Shown one piece after another: positions 26,248 through 35,594 of a stretch of DNA of 64,000 nt (position 1 is the first letter of the stretch; each line of letters begins with the position of its first letter). The stretch is from assembly GCF_029909975.1 (NCBI RefSeq), contig NZ_CP094516.1:3224001-3288000 (forward strand), in the 5' to 3' direction. The stretch comes from Bradyrhizobium sp. ISRA430. Its GTDB lineage: Bacteria > Pseudomonadota > Alphaproteobacteria > Rhizobiales > Xanthobacteraceae. A model generated the notes under the pieces. That model was not told where the DNA came from. It saw only the letters and a list, made by a program, of their open reading frames with translations, and ran no database searches. Position numbers and translations under genes: made by a program.

Positions 26248-27183
26248 ATGTCTGACGCGCCCTGTTCTTCCGCTCTGTGCTTGCTGCTCGCAGCACCCGG
26301 ATACGCCGTGCACATCGTCTTGCGAACACTCCCGCCCCTGCTCTTGCCAATGGGAACGGCGGCGATTCTTGCCGCCGCTCCAGAGAACGTCCTTGCGGCG
26401 GGCGAGCCATCAAACGGAGCCACTGCGCTGAGCGTAGTCGAGCAAAACACCCCAGGTTACAGCCAAGCGTTTCCGGCCGGAGTTCCCAACACATCCTCCT
26501 GGTGTAACGGCACTTCGAAGCCCGAAGCCGGCGAGCCTCCAGCGGGGTTCACAGCCGTCACCGGATTGGCTTCAGTCTTTCCCAAATTTGGCACGACCGC
26601 GTCCGCCAATCCTAACGGGAAGATACTCGTGTCAAATGGCAAGACCTATGTGCGCCTCCGCGCGACAAAGGAATGGATCCTCGTACAAGACCAGAGCGAA
26701 AACGAGATCGCAGGAGCCCACTTCGACGCTATGGCTCCCAAGAATCTAGCTACCCAGATGAAGTCGGAGGCGCAAGCCGACGGCGGCACTCTTGTCGATG
26801 GTCCTCCGGCCGGTCGCAACGATCTGATGTGGATGGTGAGACGAGGCAGCTTTGCTGCCGGAAGCGTCGATTCCGTCTATGTGCAGATGGACATGAAGAC
26901 CACCGATCCGAACATGAAAGTTGTCGCCAATGTGGGAGCCGACTGGTGGCGCACCCCGGACTCGCCGCACAATGGCGCCAACAATCGAGGGGCCGGCAAT
27001 AGCAATTGGGTGGAATTGTCACCAGACTGGTCCACGCTCTATTTCTTTTCAGGCAGCACCACCCAATTCGCAGCAGACCCACCGCCGCCATTGGCCGAGT
27101 TGCCGCTTCCGGCACAACCGACGAGCACGCAGCGTGCCGCAAATTCCCCATCGCCATGCCTACGCGTCCTGGCGCCCCGATAA
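26248..27183 (+). CDS. Polysaccharide-cluster module protein, paralogue 3 (with N-terminal export signal)
   Basis: 311 residues from ATG 26248 (GTG 26242 is also possible). An N-terminal ~55 residues with a long hydrophobic stretch (LPPLLLPMGTAAILAAAPENV) looks like a signal peptide or anchor. The shared module follows (VVEQNTPGYSQAFPAGVP, NGKTYVRLRATKEWILVQDQ, VYVQMDMKTTDPNMKVVANV, GADWWRTP). It lacks the extra domains of the 13437 protein and is the most divergent of the three. Export of this copy suggests the module acts outside the cytoplasm (inference). Confidence 0.78.
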   Translation: MSDAPCSSALCLLLAAPGYAVHIVLRTLPPLLLPMGTAAILAAAPENVLAAGEPSNGATALSVVEQNTPGYSQAFPAGVPNTSSWCNGTSKPEAGEPPAGFTAVTGLASVFPKFGTTASANPNGKILVSNGKTYVRLRATKEWILVQDQSENEIAGAHFDAMAPKNLATQMKSEAQADGGTLVDGPPAGRNDLMWMVRRGSFAAGSVDSVYVQMDMKTTDPNMKVVANVGADWWRTPDSPHNGANNRGAGNSNWVELSPDWSTLYFFSGSTTQFAADPPPPLAELPLPAQPTSTQRAANSPSPCLRVLAPR

Positions 27184-27364
27184 CTCTCGCGTCACGCAAC
27201 GGGATACTGGAATTGAACCACGATGGACATCGGCACCTGACACACCCACGGCTAGCGGCCTTCTGCCGTCGCCCGGTTCTCACCGAACCCGTGTTAGCTC
27301 GTCATGGAGCTTTCTACTTTCAGACAGTGCATTGCAGCGGCTAAACTTTTCAAAGAGGCTTATC

Positions 27365-28804
27365 ATGTCCTCAGTCATGTACGGCTCGAAGCACGCATCC
27401 TCGATCGCCATCGGTCGCGGCGGCTCGCTAGAGACGCCACTTCCGATCGTTATCATGGCAGGCGATTTTCTTCTGGTTCTGGTCAGCTATGTTGGTGCCG
27501 CCCTGATTTATCGCAGGCTCATTGGAACTCCGGCCGACGCGGACCTGTCAGTCGGCGTCGGCTTGATCGTGTCGATCGCGTTTTGCACGATCGCATTCAT
27601 TCAAGGCGGCTACGACCGTCACAATCTGCTCAATGCGAGCTGGCAATCGCGTAAGGTTCTTCTCGTTTGGATGTTGTCACTGACGATTCTCGCATTTACT
27701 GCTTTCCTTCTGAAATCGACCGCCCTTCTGTCCCGTGGCACCATCATCCTGTTCGCAGTGATGGGCCTCGTTGGTCTTGGCGCGCACCGCGCGATATGGC
27801 GGCTTACCCTGGCCTCATCGTCTGCCAGAGGCCACTCCTTCAGACGGCGTGTTGTCTTACTCAGCCAAAAGCAACCCGATTTCACGTCCAACCGATTCAA
27901 GGACCTGCGTAAGAACGGCTTTGAGGTCGTGCGTCACGTCGTTCTGGACCTGACGCTGGAGGATGACGATACGAAGTGGGATCGAGATATCCTGAAAATC
28001 GTTCGAGAATCCCGTTCGGCAGACGCAGACGAGTTTCTCCTTGCCTTCGACTGGACCGAGCTCCCAATGTTGAAGAAGCTGAGCCAACATTTGCGCCAGG
28101 TACCGAATGCTGTTCGCTTGCTGCCGGATTCCACTATCGCGGACGTCGTGTCGCGCCCTTTCGTCCCCATCGGGGAAACGGTGGCAGTTGAAATTCAGCG
28201 ATCCCCTCTTTCGATCGGTGAACGTGCGCTGAAGCGTGGCCTCGATATTGGACTGGCCTCTCTGGGGTTGTTGCTTCTGCCACCTCTGTTCATCGTGACG
28301 GCAATTCTGATCAAGCTGGATTCGCCGGGCCGCATTATCTTTCAACAGACACGCCGCGGCTTCAACGGCAAACCATTCAGCATCTGGAAGTTTCGTAGCA
28401 TGACGGTGTCAGAGAATGGTCCCGAGATCACGCAGGCGAGTAAACAGGATGCGCGTGTCACCAAGGTCGGGCGTCTCTTGCGCAAGACCAGCATTGACGA
28501 GTTGCCTCAGCTCTGGAATGTCCTGCGTGGAGACATGTCGCTGGTGGGTCCGCGCCCGCACGCAGTCGCACACGATAACTATTACGACCAGTTGATCAGC
28601 AACTATGCTTATCGCCGTTACGTAAAACCTGGTCTGACTGGCTGGGCCCAGGTGAACGGTTTCCGCGGCGAGACACCGACCATCGACTTGATGAAAAAGC
28701 GTGTTGACTACGACGTCTGGTACGTGACCAATTGGAGCATTTGGCTCGACCTTCGCATCATAGCGCGGACCGCGATAACGCTCTCCAGTCAGGAGGCTTA
28801 TTGA
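27365..28804 (+). CDS. Undecaprenyl-phosphate hexose-1-phosphate transferase (WcaJ/WbaP/ExoY type)
   Basis: 479 residues from ATG 27365 (AGAGG upstream). Four N-terminal TM segments (about 28-130), a CoA-binding-like middle domain, a fifth hydrophobic hairpin near 290-310 and the bacterial sugar-transferase domain: KRGLDIGLAS, KLDSPGRIIFQQTRRGFNGKPF, IWKFRSM, KTSIDELPQLWNVLRGDMSLVGPRP, KPGLTGWAQVNG. It loads the first sugar phosphate on undecaprenyl phosphate, starting repeat-unit synthesis. The frame is open further upstream through the previous gene but only this ATG begins homology. Confidence 0.94.
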   Translation: MSSVMYGSKHASSIAIGRGGSLETPLPIVIMAGDFLLVLVSYVGAALIYRRLIGTPADADLSVGVGLIVSIAFCTIAFIQGGYDRHNLLNASWQSRKVLLVWMLSLTILAFTAFLLKSTALLSRGTIILFAVMGLVGLGAHRAIWRLTLASSSARGHSFRRRVVLLSQKQPDFTSNRFKDLRKNGFEVVRHVVLDLTLEDDDTKWDRDILKIVRESRSADADEFLLAFDWTELPMLKKLSQHLRQVPNAVRLLPDSTIADVVSRPFVPIGETVAVEIQRSPLSIGERALKRGLDIGLASLGLLLLPPLFIVTAILIKLDSPGRIIFQQTRRGFNGKPFSIWKFRSMTVSENGPEITQASKQDARVTKVGRLLRKTSIDELPQLWNVLRGDMSLVGPRPHAVAHDNYYDQLISNYAYRRYVKPGLTGWAQVNGFRGETPTIDLMKKRVDYDVWYVTNWSIWLDLRIIARTAITLSSQEAY

Positions 28805-30379
28805 AGTCGCTTTTCGCTAGGCGAGCATTTCCTGGACATACCGGAGGGATTCGCGCCGGAATTAGAATGCAGGAGTAACCGCGCGGGGCGCGCCCTCGGT
28901 GATCTCATGAACACCCGCTCGATATATCAGGCACTGCAGAGCGGGAGATGCGACGCTAACGTACACAATGCCCGAGTTGACGGTCTCGGCCACGTATGCG
29001 CTCCCATCAAGCCACCAACTCGATTTGGCTTGGTCTCCACCTTCTTGCATGCGGCCCGAGCCTAAAGTTCTACCTGTCCTTTTCGAGGCTGAGCATGAAC
29101 GGCGCACGTTCGCGAGCGGCAATCTGTCGCCGAGCTGATCTTGATACTCATCAAGTTTCTATGAGCCGAATTTCGTACCACCGGCCCGCAATCGATAGCG
29201 GTATTCTGGAAAGTGACCTGGGCGGCGCACACCCATTATTGGACGCTGTTAACGGGCGCCTCGGTCTGGCTGACGACTAGTACCAAGCTGGAGCGCTTTC
29301 CGCCGGCCGGCACCGATCTGCCTATCCTTTTGGGAGACGCTACGATCATAAACAGCACAGTGCGGGCCTCGTCACCCTCTGCCATCATTATCGAACTGGA
29401 TAGCGGCCATCTTCGGCGACTCGTTCCGGCAAATTGCCCTTCATCTGCAGCGCAGGGTTCAGAATGGACTGTGCAGCGGCGCGTCTGAAAAGACGCCTTC
29501 ACTTGCTTTCTCTTACCAACGTACGTTGGCCGGCTTTGAACAGCCGCGGCACGATGCCGCTGACGAGGCCTCATACAATCCTTGGCAAGAGGCGGTTTGA
29601 GCAACGCGGCGGGCTCAGCTCCTACATTCTCGGAGACGTACGCTGAGAGACGAGGAATACCAGGGCTCGAACCTGGGACCCGCTGATTAGGAGATAGCGA
29701 CGAGTAGAGGACAATCAATGACTTGCTGGTCGCCCTCTGGGCTTATCCGGCCGAAAATGGGCATTCGTCGCACGCGCATGGTGTTTCGTTGCACAGCCTG
29801 CGGCGTTCGATCAGTCGCCAAATGTCACCTATCTTGTGCTGTTCAACTGCGGTTTCGAATGGTGCCGAATAGGTTCGAATTGCGGAAGCGTAACACCCCC
29901 AGGCGTGCGCTTTGCGCCAAAGGGGGCTCCGGAGAATTGGCACTGAGGCCGTGGATCCTAAGATCGCCGCGCTGAGTCGCGAGCCGCTCGAGACAGCTCG
30001 CGAAAGGGAGTGGCGCAAATCTGAAGGGTTGCGACGGACAGGTGAACGTAGTTCACCGATGCTTGCAAAGTTCTCGTTTGTCGGGCAGTTCCGTCACAAA
30101 GCAGACTAACCCCAAAATCAAAGCTCTTGAGCGTTTTGGGGAGGATATGCGCTTCTACGAAGCCAACTCGCGCTGGTTCGGATTGGGGCGGTACGGCCGT
30201 CCCGGCGACGCGCTCGCGCGGCAAACCTTAACATAGATGAATCGAGTTAATTCGGCCCGCCTGTCGGTGGCGACATGGTCTGTTGACGTCCACGGCTGGT
30301 CGCTTGGCCAAAGGTCACGTGCGGAGCGTTCCGCAGCCGATTTGCGGCCCGCCGACGTTCAGGAGAGGAGGAAGAAGGA
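28805..30379. other. Gene-poor, decayed junction region
   Basis: About 1.57 kb with no supportable gene. Short frames (28862-29122 minus, 29718-29975 plus and others) show no recognisable domain. It contains the partial tRNA-Lys copy at 29659. The stretch marks the boundary between the polysaccharide cluster and the catabolic segment. Confidence 0.6.
29659..29689 (-). repeat. Partial tRNA-Lys copy, candidate distal attachment site
   Basis: 31 bp identical to 42784-42814, which is the part of the tRNA-Lys gene from the anticodon stem to the T-arm and inner acceptor side. One mismatch (29690) is followed by three more matching bases. Same orientation as the intact gene. The rest of the tRNA is absent, as expected for the far end of a tRNA-integrated element. 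Confidence 0.75.
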
Positions 30380-31816
30380 ATGAAGTTCAGGACGTTTCTC
30401 GGCGCAGCCGCTGTCCTAGCACTCACTGGTGCTCGGCGCCTGCCGCTGATAAGGACGCTGCCGACATCGCGGTCGAAGCCGCAAAGAAGTATGCGGGCAC
30501 GACGATCAGCATCGTCTGGGAGGCCGGCCTCCAGTCGCTCGATCCGCTGAACTATTCGGGTCCGAAATGGGAGAAGCTCACCGGGATCAAGGTGAAGGTG
30601 GTCGAAGTGCCCACCGACCAGATGTTCACCAAGATCATGCAGGATTTCAAATCGGGCGCCGGCGCCTATGATGCGCTGAACGTCATTCCGTCCTGGATGC
30701 CCGACCTTGCGCGCGCTGGCGCGCTCGAGCCTCTCGACAAGTATGTCGACAAGTTCAGCTATCGTGACGAGTTGCAGGACATCGCGGCGGCCTACCGTGA
30801 CAACCAGATGCAGTATTGACGGGAAGATCTACGGCTTTCCGGACGATGGCGACGTGATGTTGCTCTACTACCGGAAGGACATCTTCGAGGATCCGAAGAT
30901 GAAGGAGGAGTTCACAGCCAAGTTCGGCTACGAACTGGCTCCGCCAAAAGACTGGAAGCAGTTCGACGAGATCGGCCAGTTCATCACCGACAAGATGGCG
31001 CCTAAGGTTTACGGCTCCGGCTTCTTCCGCACAGCGCCCTATCCGCAATACATGTTCCAGGAGCGTTTCCGCATGGAGGGCGGCAAGTTCTTCAATGCGG
31101 ACACCATGAAGGCGACCGTGAACAGCGACGTCGGCCTCAAAGTGTTCAAGCAGATGCTGGCGGAAAACAAGTTCATGCCGCCGGGCGTGGAGCAGTGGAA
31201 TTTCGTCGACAATCTCGCGGCGTTCCTGCAGGGAACGACCGCCATCACGATCTCCTGGCCTCCTTATGGTCGATGGGCCGCGGGCTATGGCTCGGGTGAG
31301 GAAGCGTTGAAGTGGGTGCCCAAATCGCAGGTCGCCGGCAAGGTCGGCTACGCACTCACGCCTCTCGGCCGCCCGGAGCTCGGCGTCGGCTTCGACTTGT
31401 CGGTCTCGGCTACCAGCAAGAACAAGGAGGCCGCTTATCTCTTTATCCAATGGCTGAACAGCAAGAAGACCAGTCTCGAGCGCGTCCAGCTCCCCTATAC
31501 GCTGCGCGATCCGTTCCGCCTGTCGCACTACGCGAGCGAAAAATACCGTGCGCTCTGGCCTGAGGCTCTCGCCTATCTCGATACGATCAAGACGTCCGGC
31601 GAGAAGGGCCTGCTCGATCTCTCCCTGCTGCAACAGGACAAGTACGACGAAGCGATGACCAAGGCGATCTCGAGCCTCTGGGCTGGCGAAGATCCCAAGG
31701 CAATTCTCGACCGCCTGGCGCAACAGTTCGACGCCATCACCGAGAAGGTCGGCATCGACAATCAAAAGGCCGTCTACAAGGCCTGGGCGGCCAAGCCCGG
31801 CGCCTATCCGCAATAG
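30380..31816 (+). pseudogene. Sugar ABC transporter substrate-binding protein (two frameshifts)
   Basis: Starts at ATG 30380 with AGAAGGA upstream: MKFRTFLGAAAVLALTG, a lipoprotein-like signal. Near 30430 one base seems missing (the expected continuation CSAPAADKDAAD is in the -1 frame). Near 30811 one base seems extra (the frame stops at 30819, while SIDGKIYGFPDDGDV continues in the first frame). The body is a family-1 extracellular solute-binding protein of about 475 residues, resembling sugar or polyol binders. Either a pseudogene or sequencing errors; the same pattern recurs in the following genes. Confidence 0.8.
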
Positions 31817-31828
31817 CTCGCTTGGACA

Positions 31829-31858
31829 CCGCACGGGGGGCGCAGCCCTCCCGTGCGG
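31829..31858 (+). terminator. Hairpin between binding protein and permease genes
   Basis: CCGCACGGG and CCCGTGCGG form a perfect 9-bp stem with a 12-nt loop, 13 bp after the binding-protein stop. There is no T-run, so it is probably a processing or stabilising hairpin that raises binding-protein expression over permeases. Confidence 0.55.
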
Positions 31859-31875
31859 CGCCGTTTCCTGGACTG

Positions 31876-32666
31876 ATGATGACGCTTTCCGCAAGTCTCA
31901 ATGGCGCCGAACAACGTCGCCCGAGCCGGCTTGGGCGCCTGCTCGAGGACCGCCTGCGCTACCTCATCGTCGCGCCGGCAATTCTGATCCTTCTCCTGGT
32001 CGGCCTGTTCCCCCTGATCTACTCGCTGATCGTGAGCTTCCAGCGCATCACGATGACCGAGAACAACACGTCTTTCGTCGGCCTCTTGAACTACGCGGAG
32101 CTGTTCAGGGATGCTCGCCTCTGGGTCTCGCTTGGTCACACCGCCATCATCACCGCAATCGCCCTGCCCCTCGAGCTGCTGATCGGCTTCCTGATGGCGC
32201 AGCTCTTCATCGATCGCATGCCCGGACGTCAGCTCTTCGTCGCGCTGCTGGTCCTTCCCACGGTGATTTCTCCGATTGTCGCGGGAGCGACCTGGCGTCT
32301 GATGTTCGACGTCCGCTTCGGGCCGATCGGTGAGATCCTCAGCTTCTTCGCCGGTGAGCCAGTGCGGATTTTGTGGACGGTCAATCCGGCTTACGTCTAT
32401 CCGGCGATCATCATCTGCGAAGTCTGGCAGTGGTCGCCGTTCATGTTCCTGCTGCTGCTAGCAGCGCTCTCGAATGTCGACCAGTCGCAGCTCGAGGCTG
32501 CGGAGATCGACGGCGCGTCGTACCTGCGCGTGCTTCGCGCAATCATTTTGCCAGCGATCGCGCCCGTGATAGCCGTTGATACGGCCGCGATCTCCTTCCT
32601 GGTGATTGCGGTGCTCACGCGGTCATCATCACTTTGGTCCTCAAGCGCATGGAGCTTGCGCGATGA
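31876..32666 (+). pseudogene. Sugar ABC transporter permease 1 (internal deletion and frameshift)
   Basis: MalF/UgpA-like membrane protein with normal N-terminal and middle parts, including the EAA loop (AAEIDGASYLRVLRAIILP). After PVIAV the usual segment with RGLDAF and GGPGT is missing and the text resumes at AAISFLVIAVLT, suggesting an internal in-frame-type loss of roughly 40 codons. Near 32618 a base is missing and the expected ending [14 protein letters not shown] runs in another frame to a TGA at 32664-32666. That stop overlaps the next ATG (ATGA), as expected in an intact ancestor. Confidence 0.75.
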
Positions 32667-33502
32667 GGGTCGGCAAGCTTCCGGCGAGAAAAGCCCGCAC
32701 CCTGGCGCTTCGCTATCTCGGCGCCGGCGTCGTGACCCTGCTGTTTCTGTTTCCGGTCTACTGGCTCTTCATGATTTCGTTCAAGACGCCGGACGAGATC
32801 TACCATGTGCCGCTCTTGTGGATTCCCGGTCAGATCCAGTTCTCGAACTATTACGTCCTGTTTAGGGATGGTGACGTCGTGGCGATCCTGAACAGCCTGA
32901 TCGTCGCCGGCGTCAGCTCGGGCATCGCGATCGTCCTGGGCACGCTCTGCGCCTATAGCCTCGCCCGGTTCGGCACGGGCGGTGAGAACCTGGCGATGTG
33001 GATCATCTCCCAGCGCATGATCCCGCCGATCGCAGTCGTCTTCCCGATCTTCCTGATCTACGTCTATTTCGGCCTAGTCGACGGCTACTTCGGGCTGATC
33101 CTGCTCTACACGGCATTCAATCTCCCTTACGTCATCTGGATGATGCGCGGCTACATCGTCGACGTTCCGCTGGAGCTCGAGGAAAGCGCACTCGTCGACG
33201 GCCTGAACCGATGGGAGGTGATCTGGAAAGTCGTCTTCCCGATGGTCCGTCCGGGGCTCATGGCGACGTCGGTCTTTACCTTCGTGTTCGCCTGGAACGA
33301 CTTTCTCTTCGCGCTGGTGCTCACACGCACCGAAGTCATCACATTTCCGGTCATGCTGACACACTACTTCGGCGGTCAGTCGAACTTCTGGGCAAAGATC
33401 GCGTCGATGTCGGTCCTGTGGACGTTGCCGATCTTCGTCGCAGTCTCGGTGATGCAGCGCTATCTCGTGCGCGGCATCTCCTTGGGCGCAGTCAAGGGTT
33501 AG
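32663..33502 (+). CDS. Sugar ABC transporter permease 2 (MalG-like)
   Basis: 279 residues, six hydrophobic segments, and the EAA loop [27 protein letters not shown] that docks the ATPase. The reading frame is intact, unlike its neighbours. ATG 32663 overlaps the ancestral stop of permease 1. Without working partners it may not function. Close relatives transport sugars or polyols; the substrate is not evident. Confidence 0.88.
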   Translation: MRVGKLPARKARTLALRYLGAGVVTLLFLFPVYWLFMISFKTPDEIYHVPLLWIPGQIQFSNYYVLFRDGDVVAILNSLIVAGVSSGIAIVLGTLCAYSLARFGTGGENLAMWIISQRMIPPIAVVFPIFLIYVYFGLVDGYFGLILLYTAFNLPYVIWMMRGYIVDVPLELEESALVDGLNRWEVIWKVVFPMVRPGLMATSVFTFVFAWNDFLFALVLTRTEVITFPVMLTHYFGGQSNFWAKIASMSVLWTLPIFVAVSVMQRYLVRGISLGAVKG

Positions 33503-33512
33503 GGAGAGCGGA

Positions 33513-34616
33513 GTGGCTGACGTCAAGCTGTCCGGGGTGCACAAATACTACGGCAATGTGCACGCGGTTCGGGGTGTGGATCTCACCATCGCCGATGGCG
33601 AATTCGCCGTGCTTGTAGGGCCGTCCGGCTGCGGAAGAGCACACTTTTGCGAACCATCGCCGGTCTTGAGGACCCGGACGACGGTACGATCGCGATCGGC
33701 GGCGCAGTCGTCAACGATCTGCGCCCGCGCGAGCGGAACATCGCGATGGTGTTTCAAAATTATGCGCTCTACCCCTATTTGACGGTCAACGAGAACATCG
33801 GCTTCGGTCTGCGCGCGCGAAGGACTCCTGAGATCGAAATCAGGAAGCGGGTCAGCGAAGCCGCCGAGATGCTCGGCATCGGCAATCTCCTGCAGCGCTA
33901 TCCGCGTCAGCTCTCGGGTGGACAGCGTCAGCGGGTCGCCATCGGCCGCGCCATCGTCCGCAAGGCGGACCTGTTCCTGTTCGACGAACCGCTCTCGAAT
34001 CTCGACGCGCAGCTGCGCGACGAGATGCGGACCGAGATCAAGCGTCTGCATCACGAGATCACGACGACCATGATCTACGTGACCCACGACCAGGTCGAGG
34101 CGATGAACGCTCGCCGACCGCATCGTACTGCTGCGCGACGGAAACATCGAGCAGCAGGGGGTCCCTCTCGAGCTGTTCGAGCAGCCTCGCACCGGGTTCG
34201 TGGCCGGCTTCCTCGGCTCTCCCTCGATCAACCTCATCCCAGGAACCCTCAAGACGAACGGCGCCGGTGCAGCAGTCGTGTTTCAGTCCGGCGGTGCGCT
34301 GACCCTGCCGAGCGCGAAGGCCATGTCACTAACCAATGCGGAGGGGCGACAAGTTCTCGTCGGCATTCGTCCCCAGCATTTCAGCCGGGCTGGCGGCGGA
34401 CCGCTCCGCGACGGAGTGGTCTCTTATTCGGCCGTCGCCGATCTCATTCAGCCTACGGGGACCCGCACATTCACCACCATCAAGATCGGCGGAGTGGATG
34501 CGGTTGCCGAGCTGCAGGCTTACGACGTCAGCAGCCATGGCGAGCGGATCGACCTCGCCATCGACCTCAATCGCGTGGTGCTGATCGATCCGGCCAGCGG
34601 CCTGGTCATCGCCTAA
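33513..34616 (+). pseudogene. Sugar ABC transporter ATPase (MalK/UgpC type, two frameshifts)
   Basis: GTG start 33513 with GGAGAGCG upstream. One base is missing inside Walker A (GPSGCG then shifted; the expected [11 protein letters not shown] follows in another frame near 33640). The core then reads normally: [47 protein letters not shown] and the H-loop [11 protein letters not shown]. One extra A near 34108 shifts the frame; the C-terminal regulatory domain ([17 protein letters not shown] to SGLVIA) continues to 34616. The two lesions restore each other, but Walker A is destroyed. Confidence 0.82.
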
Positions 34617-34650
34617 CGAGCGCCGACAATCTGGAGAACGGGAGAAAAAA

Positions 34651-35549
34651 ATGGCGTCGAGACTGTTTGCTACCGGAATCGGAGCGCCCGAGGGCCCGGT
34701 GTGCCTGCCGGACGGATCGATGTATGTCACGGAGATGTCAGCATCGACCCTCTGCGTCACGCGACTTGACCCTCGCGGCGATCGCAGAGTGATCCGGACA
34801 ACGGGTGGCCGTCCGAACGGACTGACGACCGATGGCCACGGCCGGATCTGGATCGCAGAAGCAGGCCTCCAGGCGCTGATCTGCGTCGACGAAAGCGGAA
34901 ACGAGATCCGGCGCATGCAGGGCGGAGGTGCGGAGCGTTTTCTGTTTCCGAACGACCTCTGCTTTGGTCCGAACGGACTGCTCTACATGACTGACTCCGG
35001 AATGGCCGCCGAGGACTTCATCAATGGCCAGGCCTTCGTCGACGGCTATATGGACCTTGATTGGGACGGCCGCGTGTATGAGATCGATCCGGCAGCGATG
35101 AAGGTGCTGCGCGTGCTCGATCGCAAGATTCGCTTCACCAACGGCATTGCCTTCGGTCCCGACAATCACCTCTATGCCAATGCATCCTTTACCGGCGAGA
35201 TCTACCGATACGACGTGCTCGGCGAGGCCACGCCGAAACGCGTGATCTTCGGCAACGTCCTGCAACCCGATACCAATCCCGATTTCAAAGGGCCGGATGG
35301 AATGGCCTTTGGCACGGACGGCCGGCTTTATTGCACTATTGCACTGTCTACAACCAGAAGAACGTCACGGTGCTGGACCGCGGGGGTGAGGTCGCCGATC
35401 GTCTGATCCTGGACGGACCGCAGCCGACGAATTGCGCCTTCACGCTCGAGGGCAAGAAGCTGCGCGTCACTGAGGTCGGCAAGGGCCAGGTCGAGGAGAT
35501 CGATATGCCCTGCGAAGGTCTGCCGCTGCATCTGCCGGAATTCGCCTGA
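34651..35549 (+). pseudogene. SMP-30/gluconolactonase family protein (8-bp duplication)
   Basis: About 297 residues in the ancestor. A six-bladed propeller of the gluconolactonase/regucalcin type: [90 protein letters not shown]. At 35333-35348 ATTGCACT occurs twice in tandem, shifting the frame; VYNQKNVTVLDRGG and the C-terminus continue in the shifted frame to 35549. It would hydrolyse a sugar lactone derived from the ABC transporter substrate. GGAG lies upstream of ATG 34651. Confidence 0.83.
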
Positions 35550-35555
35550 CGAGGT

Positions 35556-35580
35556 GCCTCGCGGTTTTGTCCCGCGAGGC
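35556..35580. terminator. Bidirectional hairpin between convergent genes
   Basis: GCCTCGCGG and CCGCGAGGC form a perfect 9-bp stem around TTTTGTC, between the lactonase end (35549) and the DctQM end (35595). No strong T-run on either side. Confidence 0.5.
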
Positions 35581-35594
35581 GTCCAGCCATGACG

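Noticed and set aside
28862..29122. 86-codon minus-strand frame after the WcaJ gene
   Set aside because: The stretch SSWWLDGSAYVAETVNSG looks protein-like, perhaps a gene remnant, but cannot be assigned.
29236..29718. 160-codon minus-strand frame containing NQRVPGSSPG
   Set aside because: That peptide is the familiar translation of a tRNA 3' part; the frame crosses the tRNA-Lys fragment and is not a gene.
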